From Treponema sp. (GTDB taxonomy: Bacteria; Spirochaetota; Spirochaetia; Treponematales; Breznakiellaceae), in NCBI GenBank assembly GCA_031271075.1, contig JAISWN010000198.1:1-12179 (forward strand): a DNA stretch of 12,179 nt, read 5' to 3'. This document shows positions 1-7,582 of the stretch, one piece after another (within the stretch, counting starts at the first letter, position 1; each line of letters opens with the position of its first letter). The translations under genes and the position numbers were made by a program. The notes below the pieces were generated by a model that made no database searches, had not been told where the DNA came from, and saw only the letters and a list, made by a program, of their open reading frames with translations.

Positions 1-1
1 G

Positions 2-376
2 TTTGTGGCGGATCTGAGCGACAAGGTTTTTGTCGGCCCCGGCGCCTGGTGGATCGGGGTGGCGGACAAGGAGGCCCTTTCCAAAATTACCTTTACTGTT
101 ATCTACAAGGAAAAGGAAAACTCCTTCCCCTATATCAAGCGTTGTGTTATTGAAGGCTGGATCATGAACAAGGAGTACTCCCTGGCTCCCGAAGGGGCAA
201 CGGTGTTCCATGTGGACACCCGGGATAAATTCAGTTTTACTATCCGCTATGTTCCCAAGCCGCGGCTTAAAGTTACCAAAGAGGCTTTTAAATCCCAGGA
301 TTACCCGGTCCGGGGCCTTAAGGCCGGGGGCCTGCGGCTTGCGGCCCGTGAGGCGGCGGGGGTGGATCTGAAATGA
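2..376 (+). CDS. DNA topoisomerase IV / gyrase-type subunit A, C-terminal fragment (partial)
   Basis: This is the 3' end of a gene cut by the left edge. The frame is open from base 2, so the GTG at base 5 is unlikely to be the true start. About 124 codons remain, ending in TGA. The segment contains FPYIKRCVIEGW, NKEYSL, a stretch of alternating beta-type residues, PRLKV and a final GLKAGGLRLAAREA. From memory, this layout (YVKRF-type strand, DKxxSL, then a closing 'VKGxKAxGxRL') resembles the extreme C-terminus of ParC-like type II topoisomerase A subunits of Bacteroidetes and spirochaetes. These enzymes decatenate or supercoil DNA in the cytoplasm. The catalytic tyrosine and breakage-reunion domain would lie upstream and cannot be checked here. 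The stop codon overlaps the next gene's ATG (ATGA), so the two are probably co-translated. The family assignment is by recall only; that the frame is coding is much surer. Confidence 0.55.
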   Translation, partial: FVADLSDKVFVGPGAWWIGVADKEALSKITFTVIYKEKENSFPYIKRCVIEGWIMNKEYSLAPEGATVFHVDTRDKFSFTIRYVPKPRLKVTKEAFKSQDYPVRGLKAGGLRLAAREAAGVDLK

Positions 377-1857
377 GTGACTCAGGAGAAATAGTTTTTA
401 ATACCGGTGAAACCCCGGCGGATATGGACGGGCTTGTAACTGACTCCGGCATCAGCGAGGCCGAGCAGCGGGAAATTATCGCGGACATAGAGCGGATTGC
501 CCTCAGAAACCGGGAATCCCTGAGCCGGGACAAACCGGCGGCATTCAAGGCGAAGAGAAGGGGCGGGCTTTTCCCCCTTCTGGTAAATATCCTTGCCCTT
601 TTCCTCTTGGCCGGGGCCGCCCTTGTTCTCTACTTCCTTCACAACCGGGACGAGGCGGCCCTGCGCCTGGGGAACAGGGCCTATAATTCTACCGAGTGGG
701 CGCTGATCCGGGAGATACGCCGGGAAACGGCCAGGGAACTGGAGGAAAAAGAGGGGGAGATCGTCTCTATCAGTTCCAAACTCGCGGGGGTGGACGGGGA
801 ACTGCGGAAGCTTCACTCCAGCAACGAGGAGCTTACCGCGGAACAGCGGGCGGTGGAGGCGGATCTCCAGAGACTCCAGGAAGAGTACCGGGCAAGCCTG
901 GGCTCCCTGCAGGACGATCGCTCCCGAATCCTGGAAGCTTCCCGCACCAGGGAGGCAAGCCTCCGGGCCCAGCTTGAGGCTCAGACCCAGGAGCTTACCG
1001 CGGCCAACGAGCAGAGCCGGGAAGCCCTCGGAGCCGCCAGGGCCGAACTGGACAGGCTTTCCGGCGACCAGGAGAAGGGGGCCGCCATCGAAGCCCACAT
1101 GTCCGGTCTTTACGCCGACGCGGCGGCCCAGGTGAACGCCGGCCGTCTTGATGCGGCTTTGAAGACCCTCGCGTCCATGCGGGAGTTTATCAATACCCCC
1201 TCGTTCCAGGCTGTCCGTTCCATCCAGGCCAGGAAAAATTTTTACCTTACCAGTATCGCTACCCTTGAAGGGGTAATCGCCGTGGCGGAAAAGCTCAGCG
1301 CCGTGGTGGCCGCCTCCGCCGCCGGCGAATTCGATAGAACCATCACCGAGCTTGAAGAAAAGAACGCCGCCCTGGCGGAACAGGTGGCGGGGCTTAACCA
1401 GGCCGTTTCGGGTACCCAGAGTTCCCTGAGCAGGCAGCTTGCGGAACTCCAGAACCGGATAAGGGGCCTGCAAACCCAGACCACCGGCCAGCAGCGGAGC
1501 ATTGCTGAAAAGGACAGCGCTATTGCGGATCTGAATACCCGGAACAGTACCCTGACCCAGCAGCTTGATACCTTGAACCGGCAGTTGGAGGGCCTCCAAA
1601 CCCAGATTGCCGGGCAGCAGCGGAGCATTGCTGAAAAAGACAGCGTTATTGGGGATCTGAATACCCGGAACAATGCCTTGAACCAGCAGCTTACCACTTT
1701 GAATCAGCAGCTTGCCGGTTTGAATCAGACGCTGACGGAACGGAACACGACGATAGAGGGGCTGCGCCGTCAGGGCGCCGAGCAGACGGCGGAAATAGAA
1801 CGGCTGAACGCCCAGCTTACCAACATACGCCAGACCCTCCAGACCCTGACGGAGTAG
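373..1857 (+). CDS. Inner-membrane protein with long periplasmic coiled coil, unknown function
   Basis: I do not recognise a named family for this 494-residue protein. Residues 1-60 are acidic and hydrophilic. KAKRRGG at 59-65 precedes one hydrophobic helix (about 66-89), which by the positive-inside rule puts the N-terminus in the cytoplasm and the rest in the periplasm. Residues 111-235 are a charged coiled coil rich in Glu, Arg, Leu and Ala. Residues 240-310 are less repetitive and may fold as a small helical domain (AAQVNAGRLDAALKTL is reminiscent of a TPR-like helix pair, an inference only). Residues 320-494 are a second coiled coil rich in Gln, Asn, Thr and Leu, with a 42-residue tandem duplication at 365-448. 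The ATG overlaps the upstream stop by 4 bp, with a G-rich stretch (GGGGGTGG) as a possible ribosome site. Long open frames on both strands here are GC-bias shadows. A structural, envelope-spanning or scaffold role is possible but unproven. Confidence 0.8.
   Translation: MSDSGEIVFNTGETPADMDGLVTDSGISEAEQREIIADIERIALRNRESLSRDKPAAFKAKRRGGLFPLLVNILALFLLAGAALVLYFLHNRDEAALRLGNRAYNSTEWALIREIRRETARELEEKEGEIVSISSKLAGVDGELRKLHSSNEELTAEQRAVEADLQRLQEEYRASLGSLQDDRSRILEASRTREASLRAQLEAQTQELTAANEQSREALGAARAELDRLSGDQEKGAAIEAHMSGLYADAAAQVNAGRLDAALKTLASMREFINTPSFQAVRSIQARKNFYLTSIATLEGVIAVAEKLSAVVAASAAGEFDRTITELEEKNAALAEQVAGLNQAVSGTQSSLSRQLAELQNRIRGLQTQTTGQQRSIAEKDSAIADLNTRNSTLTQQLDTLNRQLEGLQTQIAGQQRSIAEKDSVIGDLNTRNNALNQQLTTLNQQLAGLNQTLTERNTTIEGLRRQGAEQTAEIERLNAQLTNIRQTLQTLTE
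1465..1716 (+). repeat. Two tandem 126-bp in-frame repeats inside the coiled-coil gene
   Basis: Copies run 1465-1590 and 1591-1716, each encoding 42 residues (365-406 and 407-448). By hand alignment they differ at about 22 of 126 bases and 10 of 42 residues. The core GQQRSIAEKDS followed by LNTRN is nearly identical in both. A decayed third unit may follow (GLNQTLTERNTTIEGL). The length equals six heptads, so the duplication keeps coiled-coil register. Confidence 0.9.
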
Positions 1858-1902
1858 GGTGCCGGCATCAGGCGGCGGGAGCGCAAATTGCCCGGCTCAG
1901 GA

Positions 1903-3381
1903 TTAAGAGGGCAGGCCCAAACGCTGAAACTGTTCGGGAGGGGCGTCATTTTCCCGCATAAGGGTAAGCATCTTTTCCCGCATCTCCCTTTCCAGGGAAG
2001 GATTATCCCTAATGGGGTGGTTCTGTTCCGGATCGGAAGAAAGATCGAAGAGGAGATCCCCGTATTGAAAGGCCCCTGAAGGCGTCAGGGTATCGAAGCG
2101 CATCAGGGGCATACCTTTGGTAAAGGGGAACGGTTTGACCTTTTCCATGGTTTTTATTTCCTCCGGAAAAAACAGACAGTTTCCATGGGCCGGCATAAGG
2201 GTATAATTGTAGAGGGGCCGGTTGGCTTCCGCGGCGGGCGCCTTCATGTAGACATAGCGGCCGTCGGTGCAACACACATGGGCGCCGTGGAGTCCGAAAA
2301 GCCCCGTTTCCCGGACAGGTTTGTTTTCCCCTATCAGGGCCGCGAGGGGTTTTCCCTGGCAATCCGGCGGCAGATCCAGGCCGAAATACCGCAGGATCGT
2401 TGCCGTAAGATCGATGGTCTGCACCAGGCCGGAACGGCTTTCGTTTTTCTTACCGTACCGGGGGTCCCAGATGAAAAGGGGGATATGGGCGATCTCGTTA
2501 TACTGGGGCATATAATTTTTCGCCCAGAAGCCGTGTTCCCCCAGCATATAACCGTGATCGGTGTTGACGATGAGCATGGTATCCTTCCACAGATCCAGCC
2601 GGTCAAAGAGATCCAGAACCTTTCCCAGATACCAATCGCACATGGAGAGGAGGGCAAAATAGGATCGCCGCGCTTCCGCCGCCTCTTCGGGGCTTTCCTT
2701 AACCGGGGCGTAATCGGGCCAGTCGAAACGGGGGCCGGAATAGTTTGAGGGATAGAGATCCTTGTATTTCTGATAGCTGAAAAAAGGCTCGTGGGGATCA
2801 AAGGTCTCAAGCTGCAGAAACCACGGATCTTTTACCGCGTTGGTTTCGATAAATTCCATTCCCGCCTTAAAGGTGAGGGCCTGGGGGTGGTCTTCCTCGT
2901 TCCGCAGGAAACTACGGTTTACCGTATCCTGTTTGTAAAGCCGCTCCCGGAAATTCTTAAACTGAACCAGGTTGGGGTTCCGGTCTTCCAGCCCTCCCAC
3001 TATCCCTTTCCAGAAATCCCCCTCCTGGCCGCGGAAATTCTCCCAGGTGCCGTAACGGGTATGGTAGGTGGCGCCCCCGTCTTCCCAGTAATGGTAGTGA
3101 TCGCTTGCCAAGTGGCTGTGAACCCCGTGCTTCCTGAGGAGTTCCGGCATGGAATCATCAAAGGGCTCCAGGGGCCCCCAAGCCCGGTGGAGGAAATTGT
3201 AACGCCCGGTATGGAGTTCCCGCCGGGCGGGCATACAGGGAAGGCTCCCGGCGTAACAGTTGTCGAACCGGACCGAATGCTCCGCCAGCCGGGAAAAGTT
3301 CGGGGTTACCGTGGTTTGGCTGCCATAGGGTTTGAGAAAACGCCGGTTAAGGGAATCAAACATGATCATCACTGCTTTCAT
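1903..3381 (-). CDS. Cys-type sulfatase, iduronate sulfatase/phosphonate monoesterase-like branch, cytoplasmic
   Basis: This 492-residue member of the alkaline phosphatase superfamily sulfatases would hydrolyse a sulfate ester. The modification motif is C49-M-P-A-R53, so Cys49 would become formylglycine. Metal ligands fit D9 (in MIMFDS) and D275-H276 (in VNTDHG), with H283 and K288 in GEHGFWAK. H197 in FDPHEPF is a likely substrate contact. One Asp followed by Ser at position 9, and TDHG instead of SDNG, separate it from the neighbouring sulfatase and recall iduronate-2-sulfatase and phosphonate monoester hydrolases. There is no signal peptide. The frame could begin 17 codons earlier (3432), but the start at 3381 has an AAGGAG site 8 bases upstream, and MKAVMIMFDS is the normal first strand of the fold. 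Its ATG overlaps the upstream sulfatase stop as ATGA. It is the last gene of the operon. A phosphonate or phosphate diesterase is an alternative activity. Confidence 0.9.
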   Translation of the reverse strand: MKAVMIMFDSLNRRFLKPYGSQTTVTPNFSRLAEHSVRFDNCYAGSLPCMPARRELHTGRYNFLHRAWGPLEPFDDSMPELLRKHGVHSHLASDHYHYWEDGGATYHTRYGTWENFRGQEGDFWKGIVGGLEDRNPNLVQFKNFRERLYKQDTVNRSFLRNEEDHPQALTFKAGMEFIETNAVKDPWFLQLETFDPHEPFFSYQKYKDLYPSNYSGPRFDWPDYAPVKESPEEAAEARRSYFALLSMCDWYLGKVLDLFDRLDLWKDTMLIVNTDHGYMLGEHGFWAKNYMPQYNEIAHIPLFIWDPRYGKKNESRSGLVQTIDLTATILRYFGLDLPPDCQGKPLAALIGENKPVRETGLFGLHGAHVCCTDGRYVYMKAPAAEANRPLYNYTLMPAHGNCLFFPEEIKTMEKVKPFPFTKGMPLMRFDTLTPSGAFQYGDLLFDLSSDPEQNHPIRDNPSLEREMREKMLTLMRENDAPPEQFQRLGLPS

Positions 3382-4718
3382 AGAGGTTTCTCCTTTTTGG
3401 CGGTCCAGTTTCTTTCCAGAGCGGCCCGCCATCCCTCCGCCTCTAGCCGCAGTTCCCCTGCGAGTTCGGGCAGTTCCTCCGCCAGGTTGTTCCTTTCCCC
3501 CGGATCTTCCGCAAGGTCCGCGAGGAAAGCTTCCTCCCCGCAGGGCCCCTCCTCCTCCAGCACTCCGTTGAGTACCAGTTTGTACTTTCCCTTCCTGACA
3601 GCAGTCTGTTTATCCATCTCCCAAAAGATCGCCCCATGGGGAGAGGCCGCCTTTTCGGTGAGCATGGGCATGATATCAAGCCCGTCCAAATTATAGGCGC
3701 CCGTATCCCCTCCGGCAAGTTTAAGGAGGGTGGGAAAAAGATCCATGGATACCGCCGGCTCGGTGATCACCTGGGCCGCCGGGATGTGTCCGGGCCAGGA
3801 TACTATGGCCGGTACCCGGATACCCCCCTCAAACAAACTGAATTTATGGCCCTTGAATTTTCCCGTGGTTCCCCCGTAGTAGGGATCCCCCCGGCCATCC
3901 AGCCAGTTGCGGGATTCCCGGGAGGGGCCGTTGTCGCTTTGAAAGCAGATAAGCGTGTTTTCCATCTGCCCCTGCCGTTCCAGTTCATCCATGACGGCGC
4001 CCAGCCCGTCATCCACGGCGCTGAGCATGGCCGCCATCACCTGCCGGTCCCAGGGAAGACGGGCAAAACGATCCAGGTACTTTTGGGGGGCGTGCATGGG
4101 ATAGTGGGGGGCGTTGTAGCCCAGGTAGAGGTAGAAGGGATCGGGTTTTCCGGCATGGCCCCGTATATACTCCGCCGCCTTATCGCTGATGAGATCCGTA
4201 AAGTACCGCCCGTTGTTCCAAACCTCATCGTTGTTCTCCCAGAGATCGTGGCAGGGATTGAACCGTCCGTCCGCCATACCCCAGTAGAATATGTGGGAAT
4301 AGTAATCAATGCAGCCCGCCATAAAGCCGTAAAAATAATCGAAGCCGTTCTGGGCAGGCCGGCATTCATGGGCCAGCCCCAGATGCCATTTGCCGATCAG
4401 GGCGGTATGGTAGCCCAGTTTTTTCAGCGCCGCAGCAATGGTGGGAGTTTCCGGGCTGAGCCCCGTGGTGGTACGGCGTCCCGCGAGGATAGACCGTACC
4501 CCGGCGTAACCGGGATAACGCCCGGTAAGAAGGGAGGCCCGGGAAGGAGAGCAGACCGGGCTGTTGGAATAAAAAGATTCAAACCGGGCCCCCGACGCGG
4601 CAAGACGGTCAAAATGGGGGGTGATAATATCGGCGCTGCCCATACAGCTCAGATCGCCGTAGCCCTGATCATCGGTCATGATGGTGATGATATTGGGCCT
4701 CTTGTTTTGGTTTTTCAC
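3378..4718 (-). CDS. Cys-type arylsulfatase-like sulfatase, cytoplasmic
   Basis: This 446-residue sulfatase has a textbook signature: D16-D17 (MTDDQGYGD) for metal binding, C56-S-P-S-R60 then ASLLTGR for the formylglycine site, K110 and H112 in IGKWHLG, H205 in APHYP, and D262-N263 in QSDNGPS followed by GHK around 290-292. The predicted reaction is sulfate ester hydrolysis. No signal peptide is present: the protein begins MKNQNKRPNIITIMTDDQ, straight into the first beta strand, so it should act in the cytoplasm. The start is GTG at 4718, with AGGAGG 6 bases upstream (4725-4730). The GTG overlaps the preceding ATPase stop as GTGA, and the stop overlaps the next sulfatase's ATG, so translation is coupled on both sides. 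The exact substrate cannot be read from sequence; choline-sulfatase or a glycan sulfatase are both possible within the family. Confidence 0.93.
   Translation of the reverse strand: MKNQNKRPNIITIMTDDQGYGDLSCMGSADIITPHFDRLAASGARFESFYSNSPVCSPSRASLLTGRYPGYAGVRSILAGRRTTTGLSPETPTIAAALKKLGYHTALIGKWHLGLAHECRPAQNGFDYFYGFMAGCIDYYSHIFYWGMADGRFNPCHDLWENNDEVWNNGRYFTDLISDKAAEYIRGHAGKPDPFYLYLGYNAPHYPMHAPQKYLDRFARLPWDRQVMAAMLSAVDDGLGAVMDELERQGQMENTLICFQSDNGPSRESRNWLDGRGDPYYGGTTGKFKGHKFSLFEGGIRVPAIVSWPGHIPAAQVITEPAVSMDLFPTLLKLAGGDTGAYNLDGLDIMPMLTEKAASPHGAIFWEMDKQTAVRKGKYKLVLNGVLEEEGPCGEEAFLADLAEDPGERNNLAEELPELAGELRLEAEGWRAALERNWTAKKEKPL
3390..3395 (-). promoter_or_regulatory. Ribosome binding site deciding the start of the distal sulfatase
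   Basis: On the - strand this reads AAGGAG, 8 bases before the ATG at 3381-3379. It lies inside the end of the upstream sulfatase gene. It supports the shorter start over the in-frame ATG at 3432. Confidence 0.8.
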
Positions 4719-5740
4719 GCCGATCCTCCTTTGGCGTATATGGCCGCGTTTATCCGGGGAATATCCGTCAATTCGGTATGCTCATAGAGGTAACATTTGA
4801 TCCTCCTCCCGCCAAAAATGTACTCGGGAGGTTCCGTAGTATAACACCGATCCTGCGCCAGTGGACAGCGGTTGCTGAACATACACTGTTTTTTGCCGCT
4901 GATAAGATCGGGGTTTTTCTCTTTGGCCTCAATGTTTATTTTTTTCTCCCGGAAGGGCTCGGGGGTGCTGTTGAGAAGAAGAATAGTGTAGGGATGGCAG
5001 GGCCGTTCTATCATGTCATCTATGGGCCCGTATTCCACGCAGGTTCCCGCGTACATCACCGCCATGTGGTCCGCCATATAACGGGCGGAGGCCAGGTTGT
5101 GGGTAATATACATCATGGTGAGCCCCTGCTTCTCCTTGAGTTCCAGGAGAAGGTTCATGATGTCAATGCCGATGGATACATCCAGCATAGACGTGGGTTC
5201 ATCCGCCACAATGATAGAGGGGTTTACCGCCAGGGCCCGGGCAATGACGATCCGCTGGCGCTGTCCCCCGGAAAGCTGGGCGGGATGTTTCCCGATAAAA
5301 TCTTCCGCCGGGGTAAGCCCCACCAGTTCCAGGAGGCCCGTAACCCGCTTCCTCTTTTCGGCGCTTTTTATCTCCCGGGCGTGGAGGCTTAGCGCCCGGC
5401 CAAGAATATCCCCCGCGGTATGGGCAGGGTTGAGGCTCCCGAAAGGGTCCTGAAAGATCATCTGTATCCTGCCGCGGAAATCCCGGATAGCCTCCCGGCT
5501 CTTTACCGCGTTTATGGGTTCGCCGTCTACCAAAATGTCCCCGGCACTGGGTTCATGGAGTTTTAAAAGAAGCCGGGCCAGGGTGGTTTTTCCGCAACCC
5601 GATTCCCCCACCACCGCCAGGGTATGGCCCTCATCAATAGAAAAACTGACGTTGCTTACCGCGTGGAGGTTTTTCCTTTCAAAGAACTTCCCCTTAACAG
5701 GGAAATTTTTGTATATATTCCTGTATTCAATCTTACGCAT
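4715..5740 (-). CDS. Dpp/Opp-type ABC transporter ATP-binding protein (DppF/OppF-like)
   Basis: This 341-residue ATPase powers import through the two permeases encoded upstream, bound at the inner face of the membrane. Visible motifs are Walker A GESGCGKTT (45-53), Q-loop Q97 in FQDPFGSLNP, signature LSGGQ (156-160), Walker B IIVADEP (176-182) and switch H214. The C-terminal oligopeptide-transporter extension carries four cysteines at 286, 292, 299 and 316 (spacing C-x5-C-x6-C-x16-C), a pattern known in this subfamily and linked to an iron-sulfur cluster in DppD-type proteins. The frame is open up to 5869, but the ATG at 5740 matches family N-termini (MRKIEYRNIYKNF) and overlaps the previous gene's stop by 8 bp (ATGCGTAA). 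A G-rich stretch sits just upstream. Order and family fit the second ATPase of a five-part Dpp/Opp system. Confidence 0.93.
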   Translation of the reverse strand: MRKIEYRNIYKNFPVKGKFFERKNLHAVSNVSFSIDEGHTLAVVGESGCGKTTLARLLLKLHEPSAGDILVDGEPINAVKSREAIRDFRGRIQMIFQDPFGSLNPAHTAGDILGRALSLHAREIKSAEKRKRVTGLLELVGLTPAEDFIGKHPAQLSGGQRQRIVIARALAVNPSIIVADEPTSMLDVSIGIDIMNLLLELKEKQGLTMMYITHNLASARYMADHMAVMYAGTCVEYGPIDDMIERPCHPYTILLLNSTPEPFREKKINIEAKEKNPDLISGKKQCMFSNRCPLAQDRCYTTEPPEYIFGGRRIKCYLYEHTELTDIPRINAAIYAKGGSA

Positions 5741-6713
5741 CCCCTGCCCCCGCCGCAGCCTGATAAAAACAGGCGCAAAAATGGTCCTCCCCAGGGCCGG
5801 TAAAGCCGGGAATTGTTCTGCCGCAGATCTCCTGTCTCTGACTGCAGCGCGGATAAAAGAGGCAGCCATCGGGCGGGGTGATGAGATCCGGTACGCTGCC
5901 GGGGATCCCCGAAAGTTTTACTTTCTCTCCCAGGAGGGAAGGGAAAGCCCGAAGCAGCCCCCGGGTATAAGGGTGCCGGGCGCCCCGCCTCATTTCCTCC
6001 ACCGGGGAAAGTTCCACCATCCGGCCCGCGTACATGATACCTATTCTGTCGCAGATCTCCAGCATCAGGGGGAGATCGTGGGTAATAAACAGGATGGAAA
6101 AGCCCATCTCTTTTTTCAGTTCAAGGATCTTCCGGATGATGTTGTACTGTACCACCACATCCAGGGCCGTGGTAGGTTCATCGAATATGATGAGGTCGGG
6201 TTTTAAGGCCATAGCCATGGCTATCACCACCCGCTGGCGCATACCCCCGGACAATTCATGGGGATAGGCGCTGATCCGATCCGTGTCGATATTAACCAGG
6301 GCCAGGAGTTCCCGGGCCCGGTTCCGGGCCTCCCCGGGACTTAAAGGCTGGTGGGCCATAATAGCGTCGCAGAGCTGGCTTCCCACGGTGATCACCGGGT
6401 TGAGGTTGTTCATGGCGCTCTGAAGTACCATGGAAGCTTTTTCCCAGCGGAAAAGCCTGAGCCGCTCTTCTCCAAAGGCAAGCACATTACCGCCTTTGAA
6501 ATTGATTTCTCCCCCCGAGACGGAGGCCGCCCCCTTGAGGAGGCGCATGATGGCAAAGGCGATAGTCGATTTGCCGCAGCCCGATTCCCCCGCAAGACCG
6601 AAAAATTCCCCCCGGTGAATGGCAAAGCTTACATCCGTTACCGCCTTTAGCCGGCCCCGGGCAACGCTGTATTCCACACTGAGGTTCCTCACATCCAACA
6701 ATACGTCCGGCAT
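5733..6713 (-). CDS. Dpp/Opp-type ABC transporter ATP-binding protein (DppD/OppD-like)
   Basis: This 326-residue ATPase is the first of the pair and is expected to form a heterodimer with the DppF-like protein. Motifs are Walker A GESGCGKST (42-50), Q98 in VLQSAMNNLNP, signature LSGGM (154-158), Walker B LIIFDEP (174-180) and switch H212. The C-terminal oligo/dipeptide extension has cysteines at 284, 290, 297, 313 and 315, close to the C-x5-C-x6-C-x15/17-C pattern of DppD-type proteins. The start ATG at 6713 has AAGGAAG 4 bases upstream (6718-6724). The gap to the upstream permease stop is 15 bp, and the gene overlaps the next ATPase by 8 bp. LSGGM rather than LSGGQ is common in this half of the pair. 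Substrate specificity lies in the binding protein, not here. Confidence 0.94.
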   Translation of the reverse strand: MPDVLLDVRNLSVEYSVARGRLKAVTDVSFAIHRGEFFGLAGESGCGKSTIAFAIMRLLKGAASVSGGEINFKGGNVLAFGEERLRLFRWEKASMVLQSAMNNLNPVITVGSQLCDAIMAHQPLSPGEARNRARELLALVNIDTDRISAYPHELSGGMRQRVVIAMAMALKPDLIIFDEPTTALDVVVQYNIIRKILELKKEMGFSILFITHDLPLMLEICDRIGIMYAGRMVELSPVEEMRRGARHPYTRGLLRAFPSLLGEKVKLSGIPGSVPDLITPPDGCLFYPRCSQRQEICGRTIPGFTGPGEDHFCACFYQAAAGAGDA

Positions 6714-6728
6714 ACATCTTCCTTATGG

Positions 6729-7571
6729 CTATAGTTTTACCGCGCCGCCCCGATCCCGGGCATAGATATCCAGAAAGGAATTACCAATGAGAATAAAACT
6801 GTACCCCAGGGTAGCGATACAAAGTCCCGGGGGGATCATCCACCACCAGGCCTTGTAAATAATGGCGCTGTTGTCAAAGGCAATGGCGAGCATCTTTCCC
6901 CAGCTGATAAGGGTAGGGTCTCCGATACCCAAAAAACTCATAGACACCTCGGTAAGCATGGAGCTGGTGATCACCATCACCATATTGGCGGTAACCACCG
7001 GGAAAATATTGGGAAGGATCTCCCGAAACATGATTTCAGGAGACCCCATCCCCAAGGCCCGGGCGGCGTCCACATAATCCCGTTTGCTTTCCGAGAGGGT
7101 TTGGGAACGGATGCTCCGGGCCATCCAGAGCCAGCTTAAAGAACCGATAATAATTATGGAACCCAGAATTCGCAGATCCTGAACAAAAGAAGCGATCACT
7201 ATCATCACCGCCAGAGTCGGTATTACCAGGAGTACATCTACGATACGCATCAACACTTCTCCGACGATTCCGGCCATGTAACCGGATATCAAGCCTACCG
7301 CGATACCGATAAGGCTGGTGAGGAGTCCCGCGAATATACCTACCAGCATAGTCACCCGGGTGCCGTGGATTACCTGGGAAAAAAGATCCTGTCCATAACT
7401 GTTCACCCCCAAAGGATGAGCCAAAGAAGGTTTCTCCCAGGGGATAAATTCGATGCTTTTAGGATTGTAGGGGGCTATCCGGGGCGCAAAAATGGCAATG
7501 ATAAGGAAAAAGAGGATGATCCCTATCCCGGTTTTTGCCTTGGTATTGGATAAAATATATTTTCTGAACAT
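6729..7571 (-). CDS. Dpp/Opp-type ABC transporter permease (DppC-like)
   Basis: This 280-residue inner-membrane protein is the second permease. A first membrane helix lies at about 15-33, followed by the DppC-type periplasmic motif HPLGVNSYGQDLF (52-64). Further hydrophobic helices are near 74-98, 110-130, 136-151, 192-215 and 245-266. The cytoplasmic EAA loop, DYVDAARALG through ILPNIFP (166-191), contacts the ATPases. The frame is open to 7676, but the upstream residues are Pro/Gly/Arg-rich and unlike a permease. The start at 7571 has AGGAGG 5 bases upstream and the normal MFRKYILSN opening. It follows the DppB-like gene by 11 bp. The length is a little under the common 290-300 for DppC. 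Confidence 0.93.
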   Translation of the reverse strand: MFRKYILSNTKAKTGIGIILFFLIIAIFAPRIAPYNPKSIEFIPWEKPSLAHPLGVNSYGQDLFSQVIHGTRVTMLVGIFAGLLTSLIGIAVGLISGYMAGIVGEVLMRIVDVLLVIPTLAVMIVIASFVQDLRILGSIIIIGSLSWLWMARSIRSQTLSESKRDYVDAARALGMGSPEIMFREILPNIFPVVTANMVMVITSSMLTEVSMSFLGIGDPTLISWGKMLAIAFDNSAIIYKAWWWMIPPGLCIATLGYSFILIGNSFLDIYARDRGGAVKL

Positions 7572-7576
7572 CCCTT

Positions 7577-7582
7577 CCTCCT
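7577..7582 (-). promoter_or_regulatory. Ribosome binding site deciding the DppC-like start
   Basis: AGGAGG on the - strand, 5 bases before the ATG at 7571-7569, lies in the 11-bp gap after the DppB-like stop. It favours this start over the longer open frame beginning at 7676. Confidence 0.8.

Noticed and set aside
382..1599. 405-codon open frame on the - strand opposite the coiled-coil gene
   Set aside because: The protein is Gly/Pro/Leu-rich without recognisable motifs. The + strand frame has clear heptads, a membrane helix and a coupled start, so this is a GC-bias shadow.
1858..1902. Possible bidirectional terminator in the convergent gap
   Set aside because: Only short arms (CGGG/CCCG around 11 bases, GAGC/GCTC around 12 bases) and no T-run on either strand were found, so I do not call a terminator.
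3636..4787. 383-codon open frame on the + strand opposite the arylsulfatase-like gene
   Set aside because: It lies antisense to a gene with every sulfatase catalytic motif and has no domain of its own. The same holds for 2791-3696 and 2185-2748 opposite the other sulfatase.
5741..5869. N-terminal extension of the DppF-like ATPase up to 5869
   Set aside because: The 43 extra codons read antisense-like Arg/Ala/Pro-rich residues inside the coding end of the DppD-like gene, and family N-termini begin at the ATG at 5740.
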